A stretch of DNA of 64,000 nucleotides, from positions 2,666,001-2,730,000 of the forward strand of contig JAUDYN010000005.1 in the NCBI GenBank assembly GCA_030407005.1, written 5' to 3'. A model generated the notes under the pieces. It was not told where the DNA came from. It ran no database searches and saw only the letters and a list, made by a program, of their open reading frames with translations. Made by a program: the position numbers and the translations under genes. Positions 36,574 to 47,432 of this stretch are shown piece after piece. The DNA comes from Desarmillaria ectypa. Lineage: Eukaryota > Basidiomycota > Agaricomycetes > Agaricales > Physalacriaceae. Within the stretch, counting starts at the first letter, position 1. Every line of letters begins with the position of its first letter.

Positions 36574-37952
36574 ATGCAACTATTTGCAAATTTGTCGCCT
36601 TTCCGCCTTCACATCCACGAAAGTCTACTCTCAACTTTGATCGTGGGCGACAGTATCATGGAAAAACGGTTCAAGGAAACACATGAAAACACGGCCAATA
36701 AGGTGGGGCCTGGCGCGTGTATTCCTCCGGAATTATTTTTACAGATAATACGAAACGTCGCAAAGAAAGATCTCTACGCATGTTTTCGCGTATGTCGCGC
36801 CTGGCTTGGCTTCGCACAGCCATTTATTTTCCATACCCTCTCCATGTGGCTCACGTCGCAGTGTGTGAGGTGGAACAGGAAGTTTGACGCCCTCATCTGC
36901 TATCCATGGTCAAGGAAGTACGCCTCTGGCGGTAAGGAGCATCTCTCGGCTGACCTGGAGGACTCGGACTTGGAGGTATATGTGGTCTCTCTCATGACAG
37001 AACCTCAAATCATTCGTCTCCTATCCCGTCTTACGCACATCAGATTCCTCTCCCTGGACAACTTTCATTTAGAGTCTAATCAGCTCCTAGCGTTTCAGAA
37101 CATGATGCATGTTGAGGTGTTGGACCTCTCTTGCGTATATTTTTTCAGCCATCACAATACTTGCCGCTTTCTAGAGAAAATGTCAAATATCTCCGTCCTC
37201 TCACTTGATTTTTTTGTGAACCGGATAAAGGGCATGGCGACAGACGGTTTGCGGAAGGCAGTCGGTACTTCAGGCCTTCAGGTCCCATCTGACACCGTGT
37301 AACGTGAATGTCGAGGTCGGTCGTCTCTCTCGGCTTCTTCGGTCATTTTTTGATCTGTCGAGCCTCGATACGCTGAAGATTATGTGGAAAATGCATTGGG
37401 GTGACGATAATCCGCCAGAACCAGGGACATACGCACTGTACGAAGAGCTGACACTGGCATGTTCTCATGTTGAGCATCTCACCCTATCGACATCCCATTT
37501 TGTGACGCCAGAACATCTTGATTTTTGTCTTGGTGAGTCCTGTCGAACCGTCAGTTTCAATCAGAGATTCATGCCTTGTGGAGGCGAAAGTCTTCGCATC
37601 ATTCCGCTCCATTGAGACAATTACGTTCTCCTACTACCCGATTGTTGAGGATTGTATTGCGTTGGAGTATATCAATGCCGTTGTAAGGATCTCAGCTACA
37701 TTGGTTACAGTTCTACATCAAGGTTTCTTCTGAAGTCGCGGAAGACGAACCGAGTATCAGGATGTGCCCTGGGACTTGTTCAATTCCATCCTTGCGTTCG
37801 AAAGCTTCCCAACTCTTCGGTGTGTTGTTTTTTTCACTCAAGTGGATTCTGAGTCTGTTAGAGAGAAAGTGGTCAGAATAATCATGGATAAACTTCCAAA
37901 GCTAGTTTCTAGAGACTGTCTTCGCGTTGACCGCGCTAGGACACGGGGCTAA
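36574..37952 (+). pseudogene. F-box-like paralogue, frameshifted and with an internal stop
   Basis: The gene has the same architecture as its upstream neighbour: GACIPPELFLQIIRNVAKKD, then CFRVCRAWLGFAQPFIF, leucine-rich strands, an intron at about 37530-37586 and a terminal LVSRDCLRVDRA block. Two breaks are visible relative to the neighbour. Around 37262-37302 the reading frame must shift by one to pass from GLRKAVG into the LLRSFFDLSSLDTLKI block. At about 37732 a TGA interrupts the frame that otherwise continues to PWDLFNSILAFESFPTLRC. A third start candidate, ATG 36658 (MEKRFKET), aligns better with the paralogue than ATG 36574. It is probably a recent pseudogene or a truncated F-box protein. 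Confidence 0.65.
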
Positions 37953-38726
37953 TATTAACGGCGAGTCATTTTACTTGTACTGCGACGATGAAAACCGAAC
38001 TGACTTGTAGCAGTGTTCTATTTTGTGTACACCATTGAAAATTTCCGTCTTCTGATTTGTTTTTCTCCGCGTTTCTATGTCGTATTAAGAACTAGATTAC
38101 GTTCTCTTTTGATTTTGATTCAATCTTGGGCGTTTTAAACGGTCGAGACGTGTCGGATCGCGTCGCGTAGTGCTGCACGTGAACTATCTGTCAAAATCTG
38201 TCAACGACGGCTAGAGTGTGGACTTGTGCTTATCTCCAACTTCCAATGACACCTTCAGGATAACTATATGCTTCCCTGTATACGCCAATACACACCTGCA
38301 TATCGTGCTTAAGCGACAGCCCTATGCGCACCTGCGAATAGCCTCGGAAGGTTCGACTGCCCATTATTGATATAGACGCAGGCTTTCTAGGACCCTAAAT
38401 TCACACGAAACAAATATCTCATTTCAACGTTCAGCCAATTTTTTCAGATTCGCGTCCTCGTGATTACGACTGATACGATTAATAAATACCTTGCTGGTCA
38501 GTGAGTCAGCTGTTCCAGTATCAGATAATTTTTTCAGATTCGCGGCACGATAATGGATGATAACTTGAAAGTGTTAGAAACCGTTAGAGTATTAACGGTC
38601 AGTAGTGGTATCAATCGGTAAACTCTTACAGCCGATCTGCCGCAGACCAATAATGCATGACAAAGCGACTGCCGAGGCCCGATCTCTGCCTTTGACCCTT
38701 GGCAACTAACGATAACTACAGCCTCG
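37953..38726. other. Intergenic
   Basis: About 775 nt between the F-box pseudogene and the next F-box gene. A short direct duplication of ATTTTTTCAGATTCGCG occurs at about 38440 and 38530. No gene is seen. Confidence 0.45.
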
Positions 38727-41176
38727 ATGTCGTCTCCGTATACTGGCCCGTCGTCTTCCACACCGATTCTCTCTCTGCCTGCAGAGCTCTTGGAGAGCAT
38801 CATTATCTCCAGCAGCCACCTCGATGGGTCCAGCGCTATTGCTTCGCTTTCCAAAGCAAAGAGCACTTTCTACGAGCTGATATACAAGAGTCCCGACTCT
38901 CATCTGTGGAGAGAGATCTTCTTGGCACAGTTCGATGACCCCAGAAAGCTGGGCTCGCTGGTCGGTGTAGATGTTTCCGTAGATTGGGAAAGAGGATATA
39001 AACAAAGAATTAGAGCCAAGAATTATATTGTAAGTCAACGGTCACTGGCTCCTGAATGCGTGTTAACTGCTACCAGAAAGCACACCTAGACGACCCGCTA
39101 TCTGTACCCAACGATTTCGATCTAGAGGCTAGTGTTTCTACACTTGATATATGACTATCATTGACCCTAACTCGGTTCTAGATCTTCTCTGCGCTCGTTC
39201 CCATGGTACTTGCGGCGCCAAGCATACCTAGCTCGTCCATTGATACCTTTTCAACCATTAGCGAGCCAATATGTCCATGGCCCCCACTTTCACGTGAAGC
39301 AGTGACATCAAGTTCGCTCAATTCGAGCTGGCTAGACAATGTCCTGTCTCACGGCTACCCTGCCAACGCAGTCTCTAGGTTTCTCTTATTCCAGCCGAAA
39401 TTGGACGAGGAAGCTAATTCCCGATACGAGGAAACCTGGGACCAGAGCTCGATAGGCCAAGCATTCCATCACATCTTCTTACTCTTTGGATTCAAATGCG
39501 CACCCAATTTTAAGTTCTGGAGGACGAAAGGGCTGACAAAGGATGATTTAATGGAGAAGATCACCAGGAGGAGGACAAGAGCTGCAACTGCGGAGGAGGA
39601 GGAGACTCAGGTCAAAGACAAAGGGAAGGGAAAGGCGAAGGCACGAGACATTGAAGAGATTGCTCTCAACGATGTCACCCAGATGAAGATGGCTCGAAAT
39701 GCCGCCAAATTACGCGTCTATAATATGAAATTTCCTGATCCACAGCGGTGTTGGGGACCGTTTATGCCCATGCCGTCGATCGAACCTCGGAAACTAGCTA
39801 ATGGCCCTGCACTTTTACCGATATTCAGGAATGCGAGTCTTCAGATCTTGGCATTTGGCTCTCTGATTGGTTACGGAGAGGATGGTACATTGGAGTTTAA
39901 CGCCCGGCTTGAAGAAGACGACGAGGATGATCCAGATGACGCGGACTATGAGGAACATGGAGACAATGCTAATGAAGACGAAAATGACGACCCTAATAGA
40001 CCTCCGCCGCACCTTCCTCTGTTCCTTCTCGACCAAGCATTGGCTGGAGGAGATCCTGATGAAGAGCGGCACCCGACATTCATCTTTCCTCCATTCCCGC
40101 ACGAGCTTAAGCCCGACTGGAGTTTCTTGGCGAGCGCCCGGGTGCTTATCGAAACGAATGTTCGAGATCGTGCCCATGTCGTGCATTCTGATCCAGAGGA
40201 TAAAGAACAATTCTTAGAGGCCATGGAGGCGCTGAAGAATCTGGATCACTTGAGGATGGGTGGCGCACCAGGGTTTGAGTGGGATAAGTGGAGACAGTTG
40301 AATGGAGAAGCGGAGGAAACTGAGGAAATGGATTTAACTGTGGATGAGAAGGGTAAGGGTAAGGAGGCCGGCGACGACGAGGTAGATGGTTGGGACTGGG
40401 CTGGCGTAACGGGAGAATGGAGGTTTGCGTCGCTTCTTGAATTCATACGCCCCTTTTTTGATCCCTTTAAGCAGACGAATTGTATGCTGGATGGACTACC
40501 ATGGACTAATATGTGCGTTCTGTCTCCACTATTCTTCTTCAGCTGATATCTTTGCATTCTAGACCACAATGTGAGCACGGAGTTTTGCACCGAGTAAGCA
40601 TCCTTGCTGACCTGGGTCATAGCGTCGCAGAGAGACTACCATTTCGCATCTTTCGGAGAGCACAACTATGGTGGCTGAGACTATCCGTGTCATGCCCCTG
40701 AGTCTCCGGGTTTCTGGGTACTCCAAACCACCCGCGCCTCCACCAGACTATCAAGGCTCCAGCGACAACCCTCTATCCTCATTGGTCTATACGCTTCCCA
40801 TCATCCACGTCGAGGGAGAGTCTCGAGGATCAGACTTGGATGACGCCGCACATCGACAGATTAGAGGGACGGTCAGAATGATCGGCGATGGTGCTGTAAG
40901 ATGGAGCTTGGTTGGTCCTTTACTTTTGTAGAGATTATCAGATGTTAATGTGATACTAGACTTCGAGCGAAGCTGGAGTTCAGGATCCGGAGTGGGTTAC
41001 TGAGAGCGTACAGGTGGGACAGGTGGGTAGTGCGATGGGAATGATTGGGATGTGGACAGGAGTGGACCATGCTAGATCAGATCCAATAGGCAAGTTCACG
41101 TTCGCTTTAAGATTCTATAGGTTACTGATGGGTGACCATAGGACCTTGTTGGGCGTGGAAAATATCGAGCCCGTAA
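38727..41176 (+). CDS. Large F-box domain protein
   Basis: Start ATG 38727. An F-box occupies residues 15-60 (ILSLPAELLESIIISSSHLD, then SKAKSTFYELIYKSPDSHLW and REIF). Exon 1 ends at 39029 and is followed by a short exon (KAHLDDPLSVPNDF) and a long exon (about 39182-40510). The long exon carries a lysine-rich KDKGKGKAKA patch, a very acidic stretch (residues about 330-380) and a WDWAGVTGEWRFASLLEF block of the kind seen after the F-box in Agaricomycete F-box proteins. After one or two small exons of uncertain border it resumes at about 40623 with IRVMPLSLRVSGYS, LPIIHVEGES and GDGAVRWSL. It ends GPCWAWKISSP at 41176. The last intron (about 41091-41133) appears to use a GC donor. It probably selects substrates for SCF. 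Confidence 0.75.
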
Positions 41177-41499
41177 TATGTGTATACGCATGTAGTGTAT
41201 ATCTCATGTTGTAACACCAATCTACTCATCTTCTGTTTTCAGCTTCGAGGACACCCCTGTACGGCGCAGCAGCCTACTAGTAGGGACGTTGAAGAGGGGA
41301 AACTATAGCAAAGGCAAGGAAAATGACTTGGATTTGGTAAGTGCCTGACCGCTACTGGATACCTGCCCAGCCGGAAGGCGAGTGAGAAAGAAGTATATTA
41401 TGAAGCACATGGGTGGAGCCACTCGACCAATGTTGTAAATCGTAAAACCGCTTATGTCCGTGTCCTCACCGCGCCTCGAGTCATAAATTGAGGCAGGGA

Positions 41500-41507
41500 T
41501 ATATAAG
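41500..41507 (+). promoter_or_regulatory. TATA box upstream of small coiled-coil gene
   Basis: TATATAAG lies 85 nt before the ATG at 41585, within a good core-promoter distance. It supports the view that the following degraded frame was once a real, strongly expressed gene. Confidence 0.45.
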
Positions 41508-41584
41508 TCCAATCTTTCACGACATCCCTTAACTACATTCCACCATGCAAAGCCCTACTCTAACCGATTGCCTTCAAGGTCAAC

Positions 41585-42075
41585 ATGGCCCAGTACGCCA
41601 ATGACATGACTGGATTCCCCGTCAATGAAATCAAGAGTTTCTTGGCCAATGTCCAAGCCGCCAAAGATGTAGCCGCGTCGATTCCATTATGAAGTTTCTC
41701 TGGTAAAGGGTCATGCGCACTTGTTGAAGCTTCAATTCCGGTTCTGGCAGATAGACTGTGCAGATGATCATTCGGGCGCTGCTTCCGTTCAGTTGGATAT
41801 AGAGTATGGGGACGCGAAGAAACAGGCATTTAGTGGCTGCTGGTGTGATGCCGGAGACGAAGGATTGGAGATGACGAATGGTAGGGTGCACGATTTGCTC
41901 AAGAACATACTCCAAGACATCGGTATCGATGGGCACTTGGAGACGCTCACCCTAATCACTTTTCTGAAACTTTTGCTTGTTGCTTGGCGAAGAGGTTTGG
42001 AAGGTGATTAAAGAGTTTGAAATAGAGTTGCAGGAAGTGGAGAAAACTCTCAAGGACCATAGCGGAGAAATTTAA
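41585..42075 (+). pseudogene. Small coiled-coil protein gene, frame broken
   Basis: From ATG 41585 the frame reads MAQYANDMTGFPVNEIKSFL and NVQAAKDVAASIP before a stop. A second frame then continues with YEVSLVKGHAHLLKLQFRFW and a long open stretch to about 42011. A third frame carries EEVWKVIKEFEIELQEVEKT and ends at 42075. The three pieces are in order, look like one 150-160 residue helical protein, and need two frame changes that I cannot explain by normal introns. Either it is a young pseudogene or two very short introns are hidden. The function is unknown. Confidence 0.35.
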
Positions 42076-42331
42076 AATCTGAGGCTCTTATGGGCGATCG
42101 TAAATCGCACTTGGGGGAGGGATAGTACATCGTATTCATACAACCCGGTCCAGTAAACTTCAGAGATAGTGGACCTACGATCAATAATTAATCTCTCGAC
42201 GTTGCCTTATGTCACCGGACCAGGCCCAAATCCGAGTTGGCGAGCTCGCTTCACTGCGCGTCCATCGTAGTTTGTTTGCGTACGATGGGAAGGAAGGACT
42301 GCTAGAAAAGGGATGAGAAAAATGACACATA

Positions 42332-43352
42332 TTAGTTTAGACACTGACCGTCCAACAATTTTTCGATCTCTTTCCAGCTTGGCAGATCGAACATCTGCGG
42401 TAAATTGTACCAAAAGTCTTCCTGTGCATTCTTCCATTGAACAAAAGCGGCAGCGCAGCATGGAGCGCAGAGGCCGATGGACTCCCATGAGATCTCGACG
42501 CCGAACAAGCCCGTTCCCCTACCTGGAAGATCCAAACTGTTGTCGGCATGAAGCTTTTGCAAGGTAGCGTACTTGACCAAGTTACACATTTTCGACGACT
42601 GGCAGCTCGAAGGCGACTTGAAAAGAAATCCCAATATGTTCTCCCTTAGATAGGCTGTAAACTTTTCCCGGTTCTGTAGTATCAGAAGTTTCTCGTGGGG
42701 CTCAAGTTCGGCATGCGTCCCATCAGGTAGGGTGAAACCGTGAATGATGTCTTCTCCCCTATGGACTGTGGTCATGCTATACAAGCACCCGGGCAGTAAA
42801 CTGAGATGACCGGTTTCTTTTGCGAGTTGATATACAGCCAAGGGGCGAGCTATAAACCGCTGTATAGAGTGCATAGGTCTGGAGCACCAATCGGCGAATT
42901 TAATGGGATACAAAGCAGAAATCTGTTTGAAAGCCGACTGGTGAAGGTGATGTACTGCGTATTTCTTTCCCAGACGGAGCATGGCGGAAACTATGTCCCA
43001 GGACGTGGTTTCCGATGGGTGGTAGTACCTAAGTGCAGAGAAATCCGTGAGAAACGTTATACCTATAAGCCATAGTCGCCTAGGTAACATACTGGGGAAA
43101 ATGGAGAGCGCCCAAAAAATGTCGAACATCCTGTGCCGAATCATAAAATTGGACAACCGGACAACCATCCTGCATGTCTCTTTCATCTGGTTGTGCTAGT
43201 TCGAACATTCCTCGGAGTACAGAGGAGTTCATGGCTAATATACCGCGATAGACGCGGAATTGAGTAGATTCCGCCTGAACGATGGTATTCCCGTCTTCGA
43301 ACCAAACGGAAGAGTAATTGGATTTCTCATCAGGAGAGTTATGAACGTCCAT
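42332..43352 (-). CDS. BTB/POZ domain protein, inverted paralogue
   Basis: Two exons (43352-43093, 43028-42332) encode 318 residues. The BTB domain (residues about 15-95) has VWFEDGNTIVQAESTQFRVY, RGILAMNSSVLRGMF and CPVVQFYDSAQDVRHFLGAL. The intron lies at the same place as in the paralogue at 28673. After it comes the complete segment ETTSWDIVSAMLRLGKKYAV that the other copy lacks in part. The C-terminal domain repeats the PLAVYQLAKET, FTLPDGTHAE, CQSSKMCN and GLCAPCCAAAFVQW blocks. ATG 43352 is the first Met before the fold, and the upstream leader is proline-rich UTR. It may dimerise or act as a Cul3 adaptor; the C-terminal domain is unassigned. Confidence 0.82.
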
Positions 43353-44587
43353 GTCTATCCCAATGATAACAAAGAGACTTCGGTGGAGGAGCGGGTGGCT
43401 TCTCGGCGGTGGCGGTAGAGGTAGAGGTGTTACCGGTGTATGGTCCACATGAGGGAACATGCCTGCAGAGCAGACGCGGCGCAGCATTCGGCTGGGATGA
43501 CAGATATAAAGGGCTGGCTTATCGAATGCAGCTCCTGGGGGATACAGTTCAGGCCATCATTGGAGAGCTTAGAATCAAAGTACAAAAATGCACCATATTA
43601 GTATCCTACAGTTGTTCGTTCTGCTGATTGCGAATCCAGAAGTCTAAGGCAAACGTAGATTTTCCCGAAGTTCTTCGTCTTCAAGAAGACTAAAGTTTAC
43701 GAGGATCAGATGTAGTGTGCAGTCCGGAAAACTGACCGATTGACGTTATATTCACAAGGCTCGAAATATAAAATCTGTTTCCTGATGCTCTCGAGAGTGG
43801 CGTGGGTGAGGTTCAAGTTTGTAGCTTCCGCAATATACACGCCGTAGTCTCCTATCTCTTATTCGGACGTCAAGAAAAAGCAACCAATCAGTGTACGATG
43901 GAGAGGCACGTCGGAGCGAAAAAAAAAGATACTTAAACTGCCGTGCCCATCTGGGAGGCGACAGCGGCAGCGGAGCTCGAAAAGGAGGAAGGAGTAAAAG
44001 CTTCCAAAAGAAATCTCGCCACGTGTACTGCTCCACTACTTAGATGTCGATTCCTCTTGTTGCCGGCAACTTTAACTTAATTCAAAGAAGTTCAAGCTTG
44101 GTTTCATGAGGCTCGGACATCAACATACTACCTGCTTCGAGTTGGGCGTGTTTTTCTATATCACAACTATAGATAACAAATTGCCCAGTATCTCTATGTG
44201 CTGATGCTATGTAGACGGTACTAGTTCCCGTACAAAGTTGCTACAAAGTTGATGTTCTCAGGGAGAGCATCCCTCATAGCCTTCCGTTGTCGTGATTATA
44301 TTCAGGGATGCGACTAAGTTGAAATGAGGAATGTAAAATGTGAGTTTCCTTCGTTGTTGTCATCGATGTTACATCAACAACCCGAGGATCCTTAGGGCTG
44401 TCAACGTTATCAATAACATGATTGAAAGCGTAGAGGCGCTGTTTCCTTTATGGAAACTCCTCCGCCAGGTGTTGCTGGTGTACAATGTCGAAGCCAACCT
44501 CTACTTTTATCTATGGTTTCGTTCTAGCGTGTTCAATACGTGTACGCGAGTCTCATCAGAGTAACACGCTGCTCTCGTATCCAACGA
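43353..44587. other. Intergenic, no gene seen
   Basis: About 1.2 kb upstream of the BTB gene. Open frames are short and motif-free. A 10-nt A-run occurs near 43920. Confidence 0.4.
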
Positions 44588-45282
44588 ATGACTACCCAGA
44601 TCAAAAATCCAGTTCGGGACGAGCATCAAGCTATGCATGACAACCTCGTTCTGGTACTTAAAGTATGATGCCGCGTCACAGCCCGTAGAGCTGGCTCTCC
44701 CACAAACTTCTAATGCGTCTGAATTACAGTTTCTTATTCGTAGTTTTTACTGTCTTCTGTCTCCATGCTACGTGAGTCATGATTTGAGCATCTGCATTTC
44801 TTTTGTTCCACTAACCCTAAAATCTAGATCCACTCACGCTAATGATAAGGGAATTACATTCGACCGTCTCCTCAGTCAACGTCAACTAACTCCCGGGAGC
44901 GATGGATATGAGGAGCTACTCAATCTAGCTACTCAGAAAGTAATGGCGGGAGTTCGAATCCACTTACAAGTAAAAAAGAAGCTGTACGAGCTTTTCTAAC
45001 TCGTTCGCTGTGTCCAATGACAATTCGGCCGCATAGGTACCATGGATTTACCTGTCAGCAATTTCGGTTTCTCGTTAGCGAATCCACATCGGATATTGTA
45101 GGTGTGACCATCCTAGCTCCAAGCGAGGATATCGGAGATTTAGATAAACGAACTCTTAAGGTAGGTTTTCGATAATAGATTCGACTACCATTTGGTATTG
45201 ACCCACTAACACGCAGAAAAGAGTGACAAGTACAGAGACTCTAGTGAAGATCATCCTCCGTCAATGCAAACCGAGGGGATAG
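44588..45282 (+). pseudogene. Coding-like fragments, no consistent gene model
   Basis: Several plus-strand pieces look protein-coding and have nearby GT/AG signals. They are MTTQIKNPVRDEHQAMHDNL from ATG 44588, GITFDRLLSQRQLTPGSDGY and LLNLATQKVMAGVRIHLQ (44845-44975), GFTCQQFRFLVSESTSDIVG (45043-45100) and KRVTSTETLVKIILRQCKPR up to a stop at 45282. The intron phases do not agree between all pieces, so the gene is either decayed or modelled wrongly. I recognise no family. Confidence 0.3.
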
Positions 45283-45503
45283 AGAATACTAAACTATACT
45301 TACCTAGAAAATCCGTAGTTTCTATATAGCCAAATATTCAGGGGGTTCAGCTGCGTCAGTTCTAGCCTGCGAACATATCACCTTAGTTTAGTTTGCCCAT
45401 TGAACGTGAGCTTCAAAAAGAACAATCAAAGTCGACATGACTGGGAAGACATTGAAGAGTTGTTCTGCTATCACAATATTATCTGCTATGGAAGACACCT
45501 TCA

Positions 45504-45752
45504 CACTGGATGAAAGACAATGTATTTTTGCCTATGAATACATAGAAAATATGCAATGTTTTTTCATCGTTTTTTTTACTGAAAAAAGTACTAGAAATAT
45601 TTCTCGTTGTTTTCTAAAAATAAAAATAAAAATGCCAAATACAGTGAGAGGTTCTCAATATTTATACAGTTTTTTCTACAAAAATACCGAAAAGAAACTT
45701 TGAATATTTTCTGCGTATTTAAGGGTCAAAATACTGAAATTTTAGTGCAGTG
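45504..45752. mobile_element. 249-bp MITE-like element, copy 1 (CACTA-like ends, TSD TCA)
   Basis: This AT-rich element starts CACTGG and ends GCAGTG. It is flanked by a 3-bp direct duplication TCA (45501-45503 and 45753-45755). A second copy of identical length lies at 58405-58653. The two halves form a long imperfect inverted repeat: the first ~85 nt resembles the reverse complement of the last ~85 nt, including a shared AGAAAATAT block. It has no coding capacity. CACT(A/G) ends with 3-bp duplications point to non-autonomous relatives of CACTA/EnSpm-type DNA transposons; the assignment is inference. Confidence 0.7.
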
Positions 45753-46073
45753 TCAAAGCAGTGTGAATAAGTAGAAGGTAGTGAGGTTTGGGTTTCGTAG
45801 TGCTGTTACCTGTATCCTTGCGTACGGCGTGCCTGAAGGTACCGTGCCGTGTAATGATGATGAGATTAGTTACGCTTTCACCCTGAGTCTCCGCCTTGGT
45901 TATTCGATTTATTGGTTCCGAATCGCCCCGTGGTTTGCATTCTTCATCGACGGTAACCACGTCTCTGGAATCCCACGTCGCAGGTATCAGGTGGCCAATC
46001 ACTTCATCTTTTTATCTCTTGCATATTACTGATAAGTCATGACGAAGGTGTATATTATGTATTCGTAAAGCTA

Positions 46074-47432
46074 TCATTCGTAAGCTGGAGGATATTGGGC
46101 TAAGTTTTCGTCAGTATACGCTATATAGCTGCCAACGTCGTTGTAGTAATACACATAATGCCAGGCATTGTGAACCCAATACAAAGTCAGAGATCGGTTG
46201 TTGTACGTGACCTCCGTAGTCTGGACGTCGCTCAGGTCCGAGTTTCCAGTACTGGAATCACTGTGGTGCGGTGAGTTCCCGCCCTGGCTTCCTTGTTGGC
46301 TTCCACTTTGGCTTCCCTGTTGACTCGACTGCTGGCTGGAAACAAACGAGTCGCGCATTGCTCGTGCGACCGCAAGAGTATCTCGGTATATGTCATGTAT
46401 TGTCGTGTCGACATTCTGACTCAGGCCCGAAGCGGTTTTAATCGAAACTGCGTTAGTTCTTGCGACGGACTCCTTGGCTTCGAGATATTGAACGACACCA
46501 ATCCAAGTGGATTGCTCAAATCTACTGGCATAAGCCAGAGGGCGTCCGTCTCGCGTTCTCAGAAGGGCACGCTTGGTCGCGGCACCTTTCTGCAAGTGAA
46601 TAATGAACAAATAGGAAGGAGAAATGGAGGTGACGATCAACATACGGCCAAGTTGACATCTCCCCTAATGAGGTACAAATTTTTGTTTCGATCATTTAGA
46701 AGTCGAACGATATCTGTCGCTCTGTTCTGAGAGATGCCTGGGTTGGTACAATACGAATGCAAAACCGCTGATGCCGTCTGCAACTCGACAAGATGATCTA
46801 AGAACAAGATACTCAATTACAAGAAAATTTGAGGTACTGCGGGTCGGACATACCACAGTGATTGCCCGACGCATGCTGATTCTCATACTCTTCCATATCC
46901 TCGTCGTCCTGCAGGTCTTGTCTCTGCTGAGTAGAACTCGTTTGCTGAGTATATCCGGATGGGCTGCTGCTGCCCTGGCCGGAACTCGATCCGCTGTTTT
47001 CCGTGTAGTATCCTGGTTTCTTTTTGGAACTTCGTCCTCGTTTCTGGGCAAAAGGTCAGGAATGTGAACGAAGAGATAAACATGTTCTTACACTGAGGTT
47101 AGATGGATATCTCTTTGTACAATCGCTATTAGAAGCGTCTCGTGCGGAAACACCGCAGATTGAGACGGCACGTTTTTGGAGTTGATGATACTCTTCGCGG
47201 CGGAGTGTAAGGCCGTGTATCTGTGTACTGGGGCTTAGACTAAATTTAAAATGAAACAAGCAGGCTGACCGTTCCTCCTCGCCGTAGGACCTAAGTACAA
47301 TAAATGAGTTTGATCTGCAATCAAACCAGGCAACCCAGAACAACTTACTGCGACATCATCGCTATTAAATGGAGGAGCACTGTACACGGCCAGCGTGTGA
47401 AGGGAGAGAAGCACAAGAGGGAGAGATAGCAT
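46074..47432 (-). CDS. Secreted protein with HNH/His-Me-finger-like motif set
   Basis: Six exons splice in frame to about 363 residues: 47432-47349, 47290-47270 (21 nt), 47220-47092, 47043-46854, 46797-46646 and 46589-46074. Residues 1-18 are a signal peptide (MLSLPLVLLSLHTLAVYS). A basic KRGRSSKKK patch and a Gln/Ser/Gly-rich linker follow (about residues 79-130). A compact domain comes next with CDHLVELQ (Cys141-Asp142-His143), then DRNKNLYL and VNLAKG (about residues 177-194). The order D-H, N-N-L, N-x-x-K-G is that of HNH-type nucleases. Another SQQGSQ-repeat linker (about 46340-46270) precedes a YNNRSLTLYWVHNAWHYVYY tail. The family is not certain. A secreted nuclease, or an effector or toxin-like protein, is possible; a non-catalytic role is also possible. 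Confidence 0.6.

Noticed and set aside
43403..43430. Short GGTGGCGGTAGAGGTAGAGG repeat suggesting a microsatellite
   Set aside because: Too short and irregular; it lies in the proline-rich leader upstream of the BTB start codon.
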